Source: Cyclina sinensis
Taxonomy: Eukaryota; Mollusca; Bivalvia; Venerida; Veneridae
Length of the DNA: 64,000 bases
Assembly (NCBI GenBank): GCA_012932295.1
Contig: JAAONU010000001.1
Span: forward strand, 38,223,449-38,287,448
Reading direction: 5' to 3'
Positions within the stretch are counted from its first letter, which is position 1, and each line of letters begins with the position of its first letter. Under the pieces are notes generated by a model. It was not told where the DNA came from, searched no databases, and saw only the letters and a list, made by a program, of their open reading frames with translations. This document shows, piece after piece, positions 1-13,000 of this stretch. Position numbers and translations under genes: made by a program.

Positions 1-465
1 TATATACCATATAGCCAAATAAATTTGTGAACGCAACTCCTCATAAACCTGATGGCAGATTTTGCTTAAAGTTTCAGGAATGAACAACCTAATGTGTAGA
101 TGATAGTCAAGGAAGAAATTTTTGCTGCGACCAAATTTAACGGAATTATGGCCCTTTGTTGATTTTTTTCACTATATACCATAAAGTGAAATAAATTTGT
201 GAACGCAACTCCTCATAAACCGGATGGCAGATTTTGCTTAAACTTTCAGGGAAGAACAACCTTAATGTGTAGATGATAGTAAAGGAAGGAATTTTTGCTT
301 CAACCAAATTTAACGGAATTATGGCCCTTTGTTGATTTTTACACTATATACCATATAGCCAAATAAATTTGTGAACGCAACTCCTCATAAACCGGATGGC
401 AGATTTTGCTTAAAGTTTCAGGAATGAACAACCTTAATGTGTAGATGATAGTAGAGGAAGGGTAA
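1..465. repeat. 172-bp tandem repeat, 2.7 copies
   Basis: Units begin with TATATACCATA at 1, 173 and 345, giving a period of 172 bp. The third unit diverges after about 465. Each unit carries 'GTGAACGCAACTCCTCATAA' and, except the truncated third, 'GGAATTATGGCCCTTTG'. The array is cut by the window edge, so its true length is unknown. Confidence 0.9.
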
Positions 466-639
466 TGTTTTTTACAGGACCTGACACACCTGGGGTTTCT
501 ATACTTTAATCTGTAGTTAACTTTCATGTGTAACATTTTTTAAATTTTACCTGCTTACTTTAATATCAGCAACATGTAATTACTTGTGTGTCTCTTTCTT
601 CGTCTTCGCTAATGTGATTCCTCATTTTTATGTCGACTA

Positions 640-1110
640 TTCAAAGAATAAGGAGGTCTATTGTACTTGCGGCCTGGCTATCGGGTTAAAGTTTTAGGGC
701 AATCTTTTCATCTCTATTTCTTCCCTTTCTACTGCAGATATTTGGTTCAAACTTGGCCGTAGACTGTGTCATTCCATCAAGGCCCATAACTCTGTTAAGC
801 ATTTTTATTAGTTATTCCCCTTTTAAGACTTTGAAAAATCTTTAATTTCAGGCTTTTATTATACCTTCAAGCACTAAGAATAGTCAAGCATGCTGTCCAT
901 CCGACAGCCCTTGTTTCAGTATAAAATATCTAATTTTGAAATAAAAGGACAGCATTAATAATATACAAAACACCTCAATTCATTTGCAACTACAGAAAAA
1001 AATTGTTCCCCACCTAAATCTTACATACAGAATATACATGCTCTTGTTTATGAGCACTTATGCATAGTGGGGGCATCCGTGTCCTATGGACACAGTTCTA
1101 GTTTAATACT
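640..1110. repeat. Probable dispersed repeat
   Basis: The stretch contains phrases such as 'GGCCCATAACTC' and 'GGGGGCATCCGTGTCC' followed by 'ATGGACACA', of a kind that recurs in mollusc genomes. No coding potential or terminal repeats were found. The family is not identified and the boundaries are rough. Confidence 0.35.
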
Positions 1111-1897
1111 TCTTCTCTCATTTAATGTCATGAGGCTTTTTGCAGTAGATTATTTGGCAGTTGTCATCGATTCATAATGTGCCAGATATCTTCAGTGTAA
1201 ATGTAAGTAACCTTTTTATGGACACACTATTCTGTGTCCAAAACCTATTCGGGGAGCATCACCCGGTTTGACCGGCTCTTGTATTTACATGTATATGTTT
1301 TTTTCTTGAAATGCTTTTAATCAAGCTGAAAAAAGTATTAATTTCATTAATTTGAAGCCTTACATGTGATAAGTTTTCTATTGTTCATTTTTTTCTCATT
1401 GATAAGAAGTAAATTGTAATTTTTCTTGTTTAGTTGCAAAGCCATTACAAACGCCAACACTAACCCATGGCAAGTATAACCTATGTTGTGGAAGGCAATC
1501 TCTCCAAAACCCTCGGTCTCTTGAAAATTGCTTGTTTCCATTATTGATTTCTGTATTCAGTTTTATCTGTGTTTGTAAAACTAGCCTGCTTTTGATGTTT
1601 GATTACTTTCTGTTACTATTAAGTTGCATAGCAGACAAGTTGTGTTGTCAGAATTGCCAATGCATAAATGCATTAAAATTTAAAAAAACATTGCTGCATG
1701 AAAGAAAATGTGTATTTGGATAAATGCCAATCAGAAGATAATCTGCACCTGAGCATTTAGATCAGTGATCCATGAAGCACTTTGATCCACTATCACAGAG
1801 CTTAAACTGTATTAGGCATCTTATAGTGATCAAAACCATGTTTGTCACAATGCTGTGACCCAAGTTCCTCACAATGTTGTAAGCCAATGTCCTCCTA

Positions 1898-2185
1898 GTT
1901 ACAGCACCTTGGTCCCAAGTCCTCACATTGCTTGTTTAAAACCTGCTGTATGAAGTGCTTGTCCTCATAGTTACAGCACCTTGGTCCCAAGTCCTCACAT
2001 TGCTTGTATAAAACCTGCTGTATGCAGTGCTTGTCCTCATAGTTACAGAACCTTGGTCCCGAGTCCTCACATTGCTTGTATAAAACCTGCTGTATGCAGT
2101 GCTTGTCCTCATAGTTACAGCACCTTGGTCCCAAGTCCTCACATTGCTTGTATAAAACCTGCTGTATGCAGTGCTTGTTCTTATG
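1898..2185. repeat. 72-bp tandem repeat, four copies
   Basis: Units start with GTTACAG at 1898, 1970, 2042 and 2114, an exact 72-bp spacing. Each contains 'CCTTGGTCCCAAGTCC' and 'AACCTGCTGTATG' with a few substitutions. Because 72 is a multiple of three, open frames run through the array on both strands. They are repetitive and have no exon signals, so they are not taken as genes. Confidence 0.93.
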
Positions 2186-4017
2186 CAAAGCACATTGTGC
2201 ATAGCACAATATAAGGTATTATTATCTTCAGTGGTTGGCCAGTGCTCGTGAAAGTCCCTTAGCCAGTGCTTTATTGTGTAATAAGAGCAATGGTTTAGAC
2301 TACTTTAGCCTATACTAAAAATGCCAAAGGCCTAGCTTCTAGCTTATGTTTTTTTTACAGGCAGAGCTGTAATTCATTTTTCCAACCAAGCAATGGCAAC
2401 ATGCCTCTCCATGCTTTATGCTAGGAGTTACTATGTGCTTAGATTGCTGGTTTGCACGCTGAATGAACAAATTCTTTCCATTTGCACAATGTTGATGCTC
2501 AGGCTCTGAGAAATGAATTGGTTTGTTGAACTCAGTATAAACAGACATAAAATGTATTTTTTTGGTAGATTTTATTGTGAAATTAATTGATTTGATACAA
2601 ACTTTTTTTTTGACAGCAGTTACACTAGCTGAAAAAAATTGCTTTTGAAAGCAACACTGTCCTGTGAAAGAGATTAGCTGATTTGTTTCTTACAGTGTAG
2701 TTACAAAATTTAGATTCATTTTGTAAATATGTCTGTTTTGGAAACTTATTATGGATTGGTTGCATGAGGTATATTGTGTAAAATAATTATGATACACTTA
2801 ACTGATTTTTTCCCCAAGTTTTCAATAGGCAAAGCTCAAGATCATATGTTTTTGTTGTTTTTGTTTTTTTCAATAGCACATGTGGATATTTTATTGGCCA
2901 AGACTTTATGTCATCTAAGCCATATCCACATGTACCACTTCAAAAAATAAATTGTCTTATTACCTTTCCTCCTTGTAAACTTGAAGATTTTCCATTCATA
3001 TTCTGTTAAATCTCCAGCCAGTTGTGGCAGCATGTTATAATTCTCATTACCCCTCATTGTTTTTAGAAATGATGTCTCCAAAGCTGAACATTTGAAAAAT
3101 CTGTTCAATTTTGTTAAGTTTATTTCATGAAGATTCATATTATTAGTATTCAGGGATGTTGTCTGTTTTGTGGTTAGTTGTAAGCCAATTAAAAAATGAA
3201 ATTTCTGGTGTTTTTCCTGAAAAGATTATAAAACATTATATTGACTATTCTAATAATTTCTCATTAAAATGCTTATTACAACATTATAAAATCTGTCAGA
3301 AAGCATGTCAAGAAATAATTGGGTTATAGTGTACTTCAGGGCTTCTTCAGATTGAAATACTACAGCAATAACTTTGATTTTTCACTTATAATTTTTTTTT
3401 AATAATCAGTCTTCACTTTTAAGTTTTTCAATAATTTGATAGAGATATTTTTATTCAAGTTTTTGGTGTAGGTAATAAACTTTTGACTCTTGTTCGTTTA
3501 TTAAGTCTCCAATTATTCTATTTCAGTCTTTGTGCTAGTAAGATCTCTTGGAAACTCATGGATACCTAATTAAAGTTGATGTGAAAAATTAATTGAATTT
3601 ATGCATGAATTAATATTTTGCTAGACAGCAGAATGAAGTTGTGTTGTAACTTATATCAAATAAGTTTATTTCTCCACTTTTTGATACGAATCATATTGAT
3701 TTGATTTGTAGGACAAAAATAAAAGTTCTGATTGAACTTCTAAGTAAAACATGAGAACTTGTGTAAATGGAAATAGTAGAAGATGTCTGTCTTTTTTTTT
3801 TTTTAATTGATCCATGATTTTTTTTTACTAACAGTACTTTTTATTGTTAATCCATCCAGTTCAATTTTATTTTTGTTTCTTTGCTGTTTATGTTCTTCAT
3901 AACAAGTAAAAAAATGTTGGGTTTGTATGGATAAAAGCTTCTATATTTTTTTATTATAAGTTTTCAGTCTTTTAACAGTACTTACATGTAAAACATTGGA
4001 TGTTTCTTTCCTTTCAG

Positions 4018-7000
4018 GATTTGCTTTATCTAAACAGAGATTTAAGGCTCTGTTCAAGATAAGGTTCTTAAGAAATATACGGAATGGCCAGTTGTTGTTT
4101 TACCAGCTGATTCTGCCAACTATACTTGTTGTTATTGGACTTATGGTGAACAAAAATGCAAAGATAGACTTAGAGGTACATGTATGAACATAAAAACATG
4201 TTACATTTTACATGAAAGTCATTGTACATAAAGACCCTAGCTTCACAGAGGTAAAGAATTATTGATAATTCTACAGTTAAAGAGTTGCTTCAGTTATAGG
4301 TGGTTAGTGTACATTCATGATCATTGAAATGTTTCAATTCAGAGCTGTTGCAGCATTGACAACTTTGTTAGAACTAATGTACAGTTGTTGGAGACAGTTG
4401 CCAGCAACTTTTCCATTGGCACAATAGAAAATGAACTGTAATTTCTTCTCAATAACAATTATTTTCCTGGCAGTTAAATTTACCTTTTGGCCATGTTTTG
4501 ACCCTTAAGGTGTTAACATCTTTTTAAAGGGAAAAGATCCCAAGACTTTGGAGATAGGCCCCTATTATTACAGTAAAATGAAGAACAACCCTTCAGCACA
4601 TGGGAGATTTGGACCCATACCATCACTCCTTGTACATGATGATGTCGGTCAGTATAAAAACATTCTATACTTTATTTCCATATATTTCAAAATGCACCGT
4701 TCCATTTATTATAGGGGTATTGTATATTTTTATTTCAAAGATTTTATATCAAGAAATGGTATTGTTTAACTCAGACATTGTTGAAATAAATTATCAACAA
4801 GTTTTTTTTATTCTGTTAAACATTTATTATAATAAATGGCATTAGATTTTGAGAAGCGGTTTTGATATTTGATGTTGATAAAGTATAAAACTTTGAATCA
4901 GAAAAGGTTCTCACTTGTCAGTCAATCATTGGATTTTGTGAAAAAAAGTCCCGCAGTCACTCCCCAGTATCACTGCTGTACGACAGCAAAATTTTATAAA
5001 TTTTCTAAGGAATTCCAAAAAAAAGCAATACAACATTATTGTTAATTCTCAAGAATTGTTATGATTTGGTAGTTTGAAATGTTCTATTTTCACAAAATTT
5101 TTAAAGCTATTTAAAATGAAGGCTGAATGTCTTAAAACACAAGAAGTTCTGGTTGCTATAAATATACATGAACTTTTCAGATTCAGTCTCTTCTCAGATG
5201 TTTCTTAGCAACCTTGGACAGATCTATGATGTTGATTATTCCTACAATTCCACCTCACTTACCAACAACACACCTCATTATCTTGGAGTAAATCTCTCAC
5301 AGTTTCAATTCACACCTAAGGTTTGTACATCTTAGTTATAGCTATATACTATTTCTAATATTTCAAGAAGTCTGATTTTGTTTCTGTTCATTCTTTTTCA
5401 TAGCCAGCTGTCTGTTCTCAGTATGGTAACATATGGGTATTTCGTGTGTGTGGATTAGCAACTCCCTAGCAATGGTAAATACAAACACGATTTTCAAAAG
5501 CTATGATAAATCAAGCACAGGTCAATAAGCAGGAACTTACCAAACATTACCTTCTGTATAATTTAATTGTAATAATTAAAAAGAAATAATAATAGTGAAA
5601 TTAAATGATTTTTATAATGTTTTTTTTTTTTTTTTCAAATATGATTGACTCTTTTTACAAAATAAAGCAGGTCATAACATTTAAGTATTGCTAGGGGTGC
5701 CCACTTGCTTGATTATGTCACCCTTATAAAAAAAAAAAAATACAAATTTTGCAGCTGTGCAGTATAAAAGCTGCATCTGTAACTGTTGGTATATTCAAAG
5801 ACTTACTGTCTTTGATATATTAAGTAAACATATACAGTGACAGGTTTTCACACTGTCTTTAACGTACTGTCACATCTTTTGGAATTCACTAGTGCATAAT
5901 TTATGCATGTAATTTTTTTAAGAGGAAGTTATTTTCATTCATAATATACATAATATACCAATAGAATAAAATTAAGGTAAATTAAAGATCAAAGGATAAC
6001 AAAGAAAAGTGTTTTATCTTCACAGGGACTTGAAACAGGATTTACTGCACTATACAATGACAGTGCAATTCATGCTATTCCCGCAATAGTCAGCCTGATG
6101 ACCAATGGTATTTTCAAACTTGAAGAGTATTTGGCTGGCAAGATAGACAACTCTAGTTTCATAAGTGCCAGTAGTCTCCCCTGGCCTGCAAGCTTTGAGA
6201 GAGTGAAACTAAGCACTGCAGCATTTTCATCAGTTATTTTACTGGCAATGGCATTTGTAGTGATTCCCTCCAGCTTTGGTGTAGAAATTGTACAAGATAG
6301 ACAGGTATTGTTGTTGTTGTTATTATGATTACATCATTTTGAAGCTGAAAATTTTAAAATACATATCGTGAAAAAGATGTTATTATTTAATACATTTTAA
6401 AATATTTTTTACTTATGAATTATAAGGATTTCATAAAAACTTGAGTAATGTCCATGTCCAAGTAAGGATGGTTAAATTGTTTATAAACTTAAATTATTGA
6501 GTTGAAGTTACTGTAAACATACATATATGTGATACCCTTATAAAACAAAAATGGCATAAGCCAGACACAGTAAAACTGACCATTGATGTTGAATATTTTA
6601 AATTGAAGGCTTTCAATTTCATTTCAATGATGTTGCTAATAATACTTGTTTCTATTTGCTGATCAGTACATTGTCTGATTATAGACCAAGGTGAGAAGTC
6701 AGCTGAGGATTACTGGTGTATCTTACAAGATGTACTGGGGATCTTACATAGCCTTGGATATCATCAAATACATCATCCCAGTTGTGTTAATCATCATCGT
6801 CACTTTGATATTACAGGTTAAGTGAGCCATGTTTTGAATTACATCCCTTTAAGAACTCATTGTGCCATCAAAATTGTTGCCTGTTCTTTTGCAGTGTATG
6901 CTGTGTCAGCAATAAAATTTCCCTTTGTAAAAGATATATTGTACAAAATCAGTCACTTAAATGAGAGGTGTTGGAAACATACAAAAAGTAATACAAGACA

Positions 7001-10000
7001 AAAAATAATAAGCTGGGTAAAACCTGCAACTTATGATGTGAAAGTGCATGGAAACAAGCCTCATAATTTGTGTACAACTTCACCTGAGATATTTTTCATG
7101 TTTTTGTTAGACTCACCACTTAGTTCAGAGTTTAAAACCACTTTACATTAGATTACATACATCTGTTTCAGTACTCAAAATATACTGTAAACCAGTTAAT
7201 TTTCATGCAAATTGTCTGTCACATTTGTCAGATGCAGGACTGATTGGTGAATATATTTTTTGCATTTTTAGGGTAAAAAGAGGATTTCTTTTCATGATTT
7301 TTTCCAAAACTTGCATTTGCCTAGACCAAATCATAAGATATGAATTTCTTTTCATTTGTTCAGGTTGACAGTTTACAGAAAGGAGGAGCTATGTTTGCAC
7401 TTATCCTGATGTGTGTGACTTATATACCAGCAAACCTGTTGTTGTCTTATGTTCTTTCTTTTGGATTTAATAAATGGGAAACTGCTCAGGCAGTTCAACC
7501 ACTAATATTTTTCCTGGTGAGTGCATGTTGATTTCATGTTAACAGTTTTGCTGTAGGGATATTGACTTAAGCTGTTGTAAGGCATGTACAAAAATGAGTA
7601 TTTGAGTCAGAGTGTGATTTTGAGGACTGTAACTCATTGAAAAATAAGGAGAGACAGAACCAGAGATAAGTATCAAATTCTATAGCCCATACAGAATAGT
7701 GAAAGGTTGACATACATTGAAAGATTCCAGGAATTTATTAGAGTTATTAAGTAAGAAAAGGTGTTACAATAAGAATTTTGTTAACAGTTGACGATGTCTT
7801 GCTGATTGATAATCATTGGCTTAGCTTTGCTTTGAAGCTGACCCTGAGTGTAAGTAAAAGTTTGTAATTTCTTACAGAATGTTGTTATCTACAGTAATTG
7901 GCCTTTTTCACTATATTTACTATGGTTACATAAGTACAAGTCTCACAAACCAGAGATATTATTGAAAAAGCATTAGATCCGAGTACTTAAAAGCAAACAT
8001 ACCATCTGTATTACATATACAGTGTATGTATAGTGTGACAATATCTCCTAGAATGCACTCTTTGATTTAAGGTTGGTTTTATGCCCTACATCCCAGTTGT
8101 TGTGGTTGGTGATACGAGAAGTGAATCTGTAGCTAGCATACTACATATCATCTTCTGTCTGACTCTCTCTCCATACACCATGTTTGGTGGGATATTTTAC
8201 ATTGATAAGGTGAGAGTTATTTGAACATATTAAAAGTTTTTGATAGGAATATGTACCTAGTTGTGAAAATGAAATCCTCACTTGCTTTTCAAGTTAGCTT
8301 TCTGAAGTAGTCAAATGCTACTGTGATAATTATGTAAAATTTATCTCACTTAACCCATATTTTACTACACACTCGTCAGAATTGGTGCTGAGTTCTTGGT
8401 TTGTTGAAAAGTTATGCTTAATATTACATCAAAATGTTTGCTCTCCCATGCAGTTTTGAATTGATGAGTTACTAAAGTGTTCAGCATTAATAGACTTTTA
8501 ATCAGTGTGCTACAAGTGACTGAAAACCTTACTGTATACTATAAATGATATAAAACAACTGTATGTTAATATTTAGAGGACTGTCAGAAAGTTTCAGTAT
8601 TACAGGCTCTTGTTCATATATTTTAGTGGTATTTCAGGTCTATAGAAATGCTGAGATGCACATGAATACAGAGAACGTGGGATTTTATGACTATTTCACC
8701 TCCAACATTCTGGTCGCTATTCTGACTGTATGTATAAATGTATTATGTGTTGATATTCCACCTCCATGTTCTTTCGCCATGTTATAAAATAAAAGGGCAT
8801 GAACTTCTTGTTACACTCCAACAGACAGAATACAAGGGGCTTCAAATTTTCTTCTAGTCCAAGTTCCTGAGCAGAACCTCTCTGACTAAACATGTTTATC
8901 ACACTGGCTTATCTAAGAGTTTACTTATAGTTTTTGTTTTCCTTAACATTGAGAATAAGTAATGGCAAAAAATGTCAAGGCCAAAACCTTATGCAGTGCA
9001 AAATGATAATATTGCCTTTGTGTCACGTTAGGCTATCTGAAATATTCAGCTGAACATGTTTTGTTGAAAATTAGTAGTCCTTTTTTATGGAAGTCAGGTT
9101 TACTGTGCATACATTCAAAAGGTTTTTATGAAGAAGCTGTTTATTTTTTTATGTCCCCCAAGGAGACATATAGTTTTTGAATTGTCTGTCTCTCAGTCTG
9201 TTTGTCCATCCATCATTCTTTCTGAAATTTTTAACATTGCCCATGTCTTCCTTATTAGTAAATGGCTTTACATCGAACTCAGTGCCCCTTTGAACAAGAC
9301 TTTCCCACTAACATATATTCTTCTAACCTTGACCCTAGAGTGACCTTGACCTCAAAGGTTCAATTGTCAAAAATAATATTGGCCATAACTCCCTTATTAC
9401 TATAAAGAGATTTAGTTTATGTTTGCACACAACAACCCTTTGGGAGAGATCTTCCAAATGATGTATGTTTTTTTTTAGCTTGACCCTTAAATGACCTTGA
9501 CAAGTTATGTTTGCACACAACAACCCTTTTGGGAGAGATCTTCTGAATGACCTATGTTACTTTTGACCTTGACCTTGAGGTCAAATTGTCAACAAGAGAA
9601 ACACTTCTTTTGAAGGATCTACAATTTATCTTCATCTGATCCTCAGCTCAAAGGTCAAAGCACCACTTTGGGGCATTGTCATCTTTCAGTGATAGTTCTT
9701 GTCATAAGCCTCTGCTTAAGGATGATTTTGGTTGTTTAATATATCTGCTGATATAAACAAGTCTAGCTGAAATTTTTGTATACATTGTTTCTTCAGCCAT
9801 TGTTGCATGTTGTTCTGTATGCTGTATTGCTGAGAATACTGGACACTCGAGACAGTGGTGGTAACATAAAGGAAGCGTTTAGTTGTACAGAAGAAGAGCC
9901 AGCTGTCCATTCAAAACCAGATGAAGTGTACAGTGATGACGTTCTAGGTGAAGATGATGATGTGAGAGCCGAGAGACAAAGGGTTCATGAACTCATGAAA

Positions 10001-13000
10001 CAACCTGAGGTAAGGATGACACTGTATGTCTTTATGTTGCTTCAAACCTTCACATTTTGCCTTAATGACCTATTAAAAACTGCTTTAATATTGTGTGCTA
10101 CTTAAATACACTTGCTAGAAATATGTGGTCAAATGAATATTTTGAATAGAAAATACATGCTGCTTCATGCACATTATAATGTAAGACTGGGAGAAAAAAC
10201 TTGATTTTACAGTGATTGTTTTTTTTATTTTCTGCAGAAAATGAGGTCTGAAATTTAACCACTTTACAGTTTCCAAATATGTGTATTTTTCATAAAATGT
10301 TACTTAATACTAGGAAATCTGGATAGTTTGGATTTTTTTTTTTTGAAATTTGTTTCTGCTTTTAGACCTTCTGAAGAAAAGAAATTGTACTTTTCCTGTT
10401 TTATATAATTCATCTGTGGATCCTGTGTTGAGCATTGTTTTAGCTGTTAACTTTATTGTTACAGCTAGCTTTTTTTGCAACTCTAAGGAATGCCTGACCT
10501 ACTGGTAAAATTGCGGAAAGCATTAATTAATGCGATAACCCAGAATGATTTTTCCAAAGATTGAAAATTGAACTCATTTGCACATATTCTTTGCAATGTT
10601 TTCATCTTATTGTTAAAAAAAATTGTAATTTGACATATACTATGTAATGAGAAGTATGAGAGTTACATGTAAGTAATATGTCATTATTTATTGAAGATAC
10701 CTGTTGCGATTGTTTCAAATCTGAGAAAAGAATATAGAAGGAATGGCACATGTATGAGTTGTAAGAAGGCAGGTCAGGGTAGAGTGTGTGTGGCTGTGAA
10801 CAACACATCTTTCGCTGTAGATGTTGGTGAGGTGTTTGGTCTGTTAGGTCCAAATGGTGCAGGTAAAACCACAACCCTTAATGTGATGACAGCTGATACA
10901 GCACCAACTAGGGGTGAGGTAAATAGCTGATAATTTATACTTACTGCATTCACACTAGTCTGTAACAAGTATTAATAGTCAAATCAGCTAGAAAATATAA
11001 ATGAATAGCTACTGCTAGTGGACATTTCAGTAGCTTTATATTTCAGAAAATAGCCATTCTGTTAAATTGAGAATACCGGAATGTAACTACTGACAAGTTT
11101 GAAAAGAAATACAAGATCTAATTAATAGAAAAAAATCTTTTTTTGATGAAATTGTAAAGCTGTAGAAAACGTGTCCCTGCTTTTAATAGCTGTGCATATC
11201 ATGTTTTAGTTTTCACAACTTTTATATTAAAAACAAAAAAATGAAATTGTGATTAGAGCAGTGATGTTAAAGAGGAGATCTTATGCCTTTTCTTGATAAA
11301 ACTGAAAAAATATTCTGTTAACTGCATATTCTTCAGGTTATAGTGGGAGGATACAGTTATAGATGTAAAAGGTCTAGTTCAATCCACACCATTGGGTTTT
11401 GCCCCCAGCATGATCCACTGTGGGATAGAGTTAGCCTGAAGGAGCACCTTGAGTGTTACTCTAACCTTAGAGGCATAAAACCTGATGAATTAGAGAGCAC
11501 CATTGACTTGTAAGTGATACCACTATTTTGAACTAAGTTGTTTATTGATATGCTTTGTGTACTTGTTTACTGATATGCTTTGTGTAGTTGTTTGCTGATA
11601 TACTGTGTGCACTGGTTTACTGATATGCTTTGTGTAGTTGTTTGCTGATATACTGTGTGTACTTGTTTACTGATATGCTTTGTGTAGTTGTTTGCTGATA
11701 TATTGTGTGCACTTGTTTACTGATATGCTTTGTGTAGTTGTTTGCTGATATACTGTGTGCACTTGTTTACTGATATGCTTTGTGTAGTTGTTTGCTGATA
11801 TACTGTGTGCACTTGTTTACTGATATGCTTTGTGTAGTTGTTTGCTGATATACTGTGTGCACTTGTTCGCTGATATGCTTTGTGTATTGTTTGCTGATAT
11901 ACTGTGTGCACTTGTTTACTGATATGCTTTGTGTAGTTGTTTGCTGATATACTGTGTACACTTGTTTACTGATATGCTTTGTGTAGTTGTTTGCTGATAT
12001 GCTGTGTGCACTTGTTTACTGATATGCTTTGTGAAGTTGTTTGCTGATATGCTGTGTGCACTTGTTTACTGATATGCTTTGTGTAGTTGTTTGCTGATAT
12101 GCTGTGTGCACTTGTTTACTGATATGCTTTGTGTAGTTGTTTGCTGATATACTGTATGCACTTGTTTATTGGTATGCTTTGTGTAGTTGTTTGCTGATAT
12201 GCTATGTACATGTACAGTTGTTTACTGATATGTTATGTACAGTTTTTTGCTGATATGCTATGTACGGTTGTTTACTGACATGCTTTACGCAGTTTTTTAC
12301 AGATATGCTTTGTGTAGTTGTTTACTGATACGCTATGTACAGTTGTTTACTGATACGCTATGTACAGTTGTTTACTGATATGCTTTGTGCACTTGTTTAC
12401 TGATATGCTTTGTTAAGATTTTTACTGATATGGTTTGTGTATTGTTTACTGATATGGTTTGTGTAGTTGTTTATTAATATGCTATGTGCAGTTTCTTAAT
12501 TAAATGTTTTGTTTAGTTGTTTACTGATATGCTTTGTTTAGTTGTTTACTGATATGCTTTGTGTAGTTCTTTGCTGATATACTGTGTGCACTTGTTTACT
12601 GATATGCTTTGTGTATTGTTTACTGATATGGTTTGTGTAGTTGTTTATAAATATGCTATGTACAGTTTCTTACTGATATGCTTTGTGCATATTGTTTGCT
12701 GATATGCTATGTACAGTTGTTTGCTGATATGCTCTGAACAATTGTTTGCTGTGTGCTATGTACAGTTGTTTACTGATATGCTCTGTACAGTTGTTTATTG
12801 ATATGCATTGCACAGTTGTTTACTGATATGCTTTGTGTATGTGTTGATTGATATGATATGAACAGTTGTTTGCAGATATGCTGTGTAAGTTGTTTACTGA
12901 TATGCTATGTACAGTTGTTTGCTGATATGCTTTGCACAGTTGTTTACTGATATGCTTTGTGTATGTGTTGATTGATATGATATGAACAGTTGTTTGCAGA

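Larger units (their letters stand above)
1..4017. other. Upstream intron of the ABCA gene; no supported exon
   Basis: No ABCA first-half exon is visible here, so this is read as intron sequence before the first exon seen. It holds a 172-bp tandem repeat (1-465), a dispersed repeat with 'CCATCAAGGCCCATAACTC' (about 640-1110), a 72-bp satellite (1898-2185) and AT-rich unique sequence. One possible minus-strand exon is discussed as a finding. Confidence 0.6.

Noticed and set aside
1895..2214. Open frames of 77-104 codons across the 72-bp array, on both strands
   Set aside because: The unit is a multiple of three, so frames stay open by repetition. The peptides are pure repeats with no exon signals.
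11717..11961. Open frames in the minisatellite
   Set aside because: Repetitive translation of a tandem array lying between two well-defined exons.
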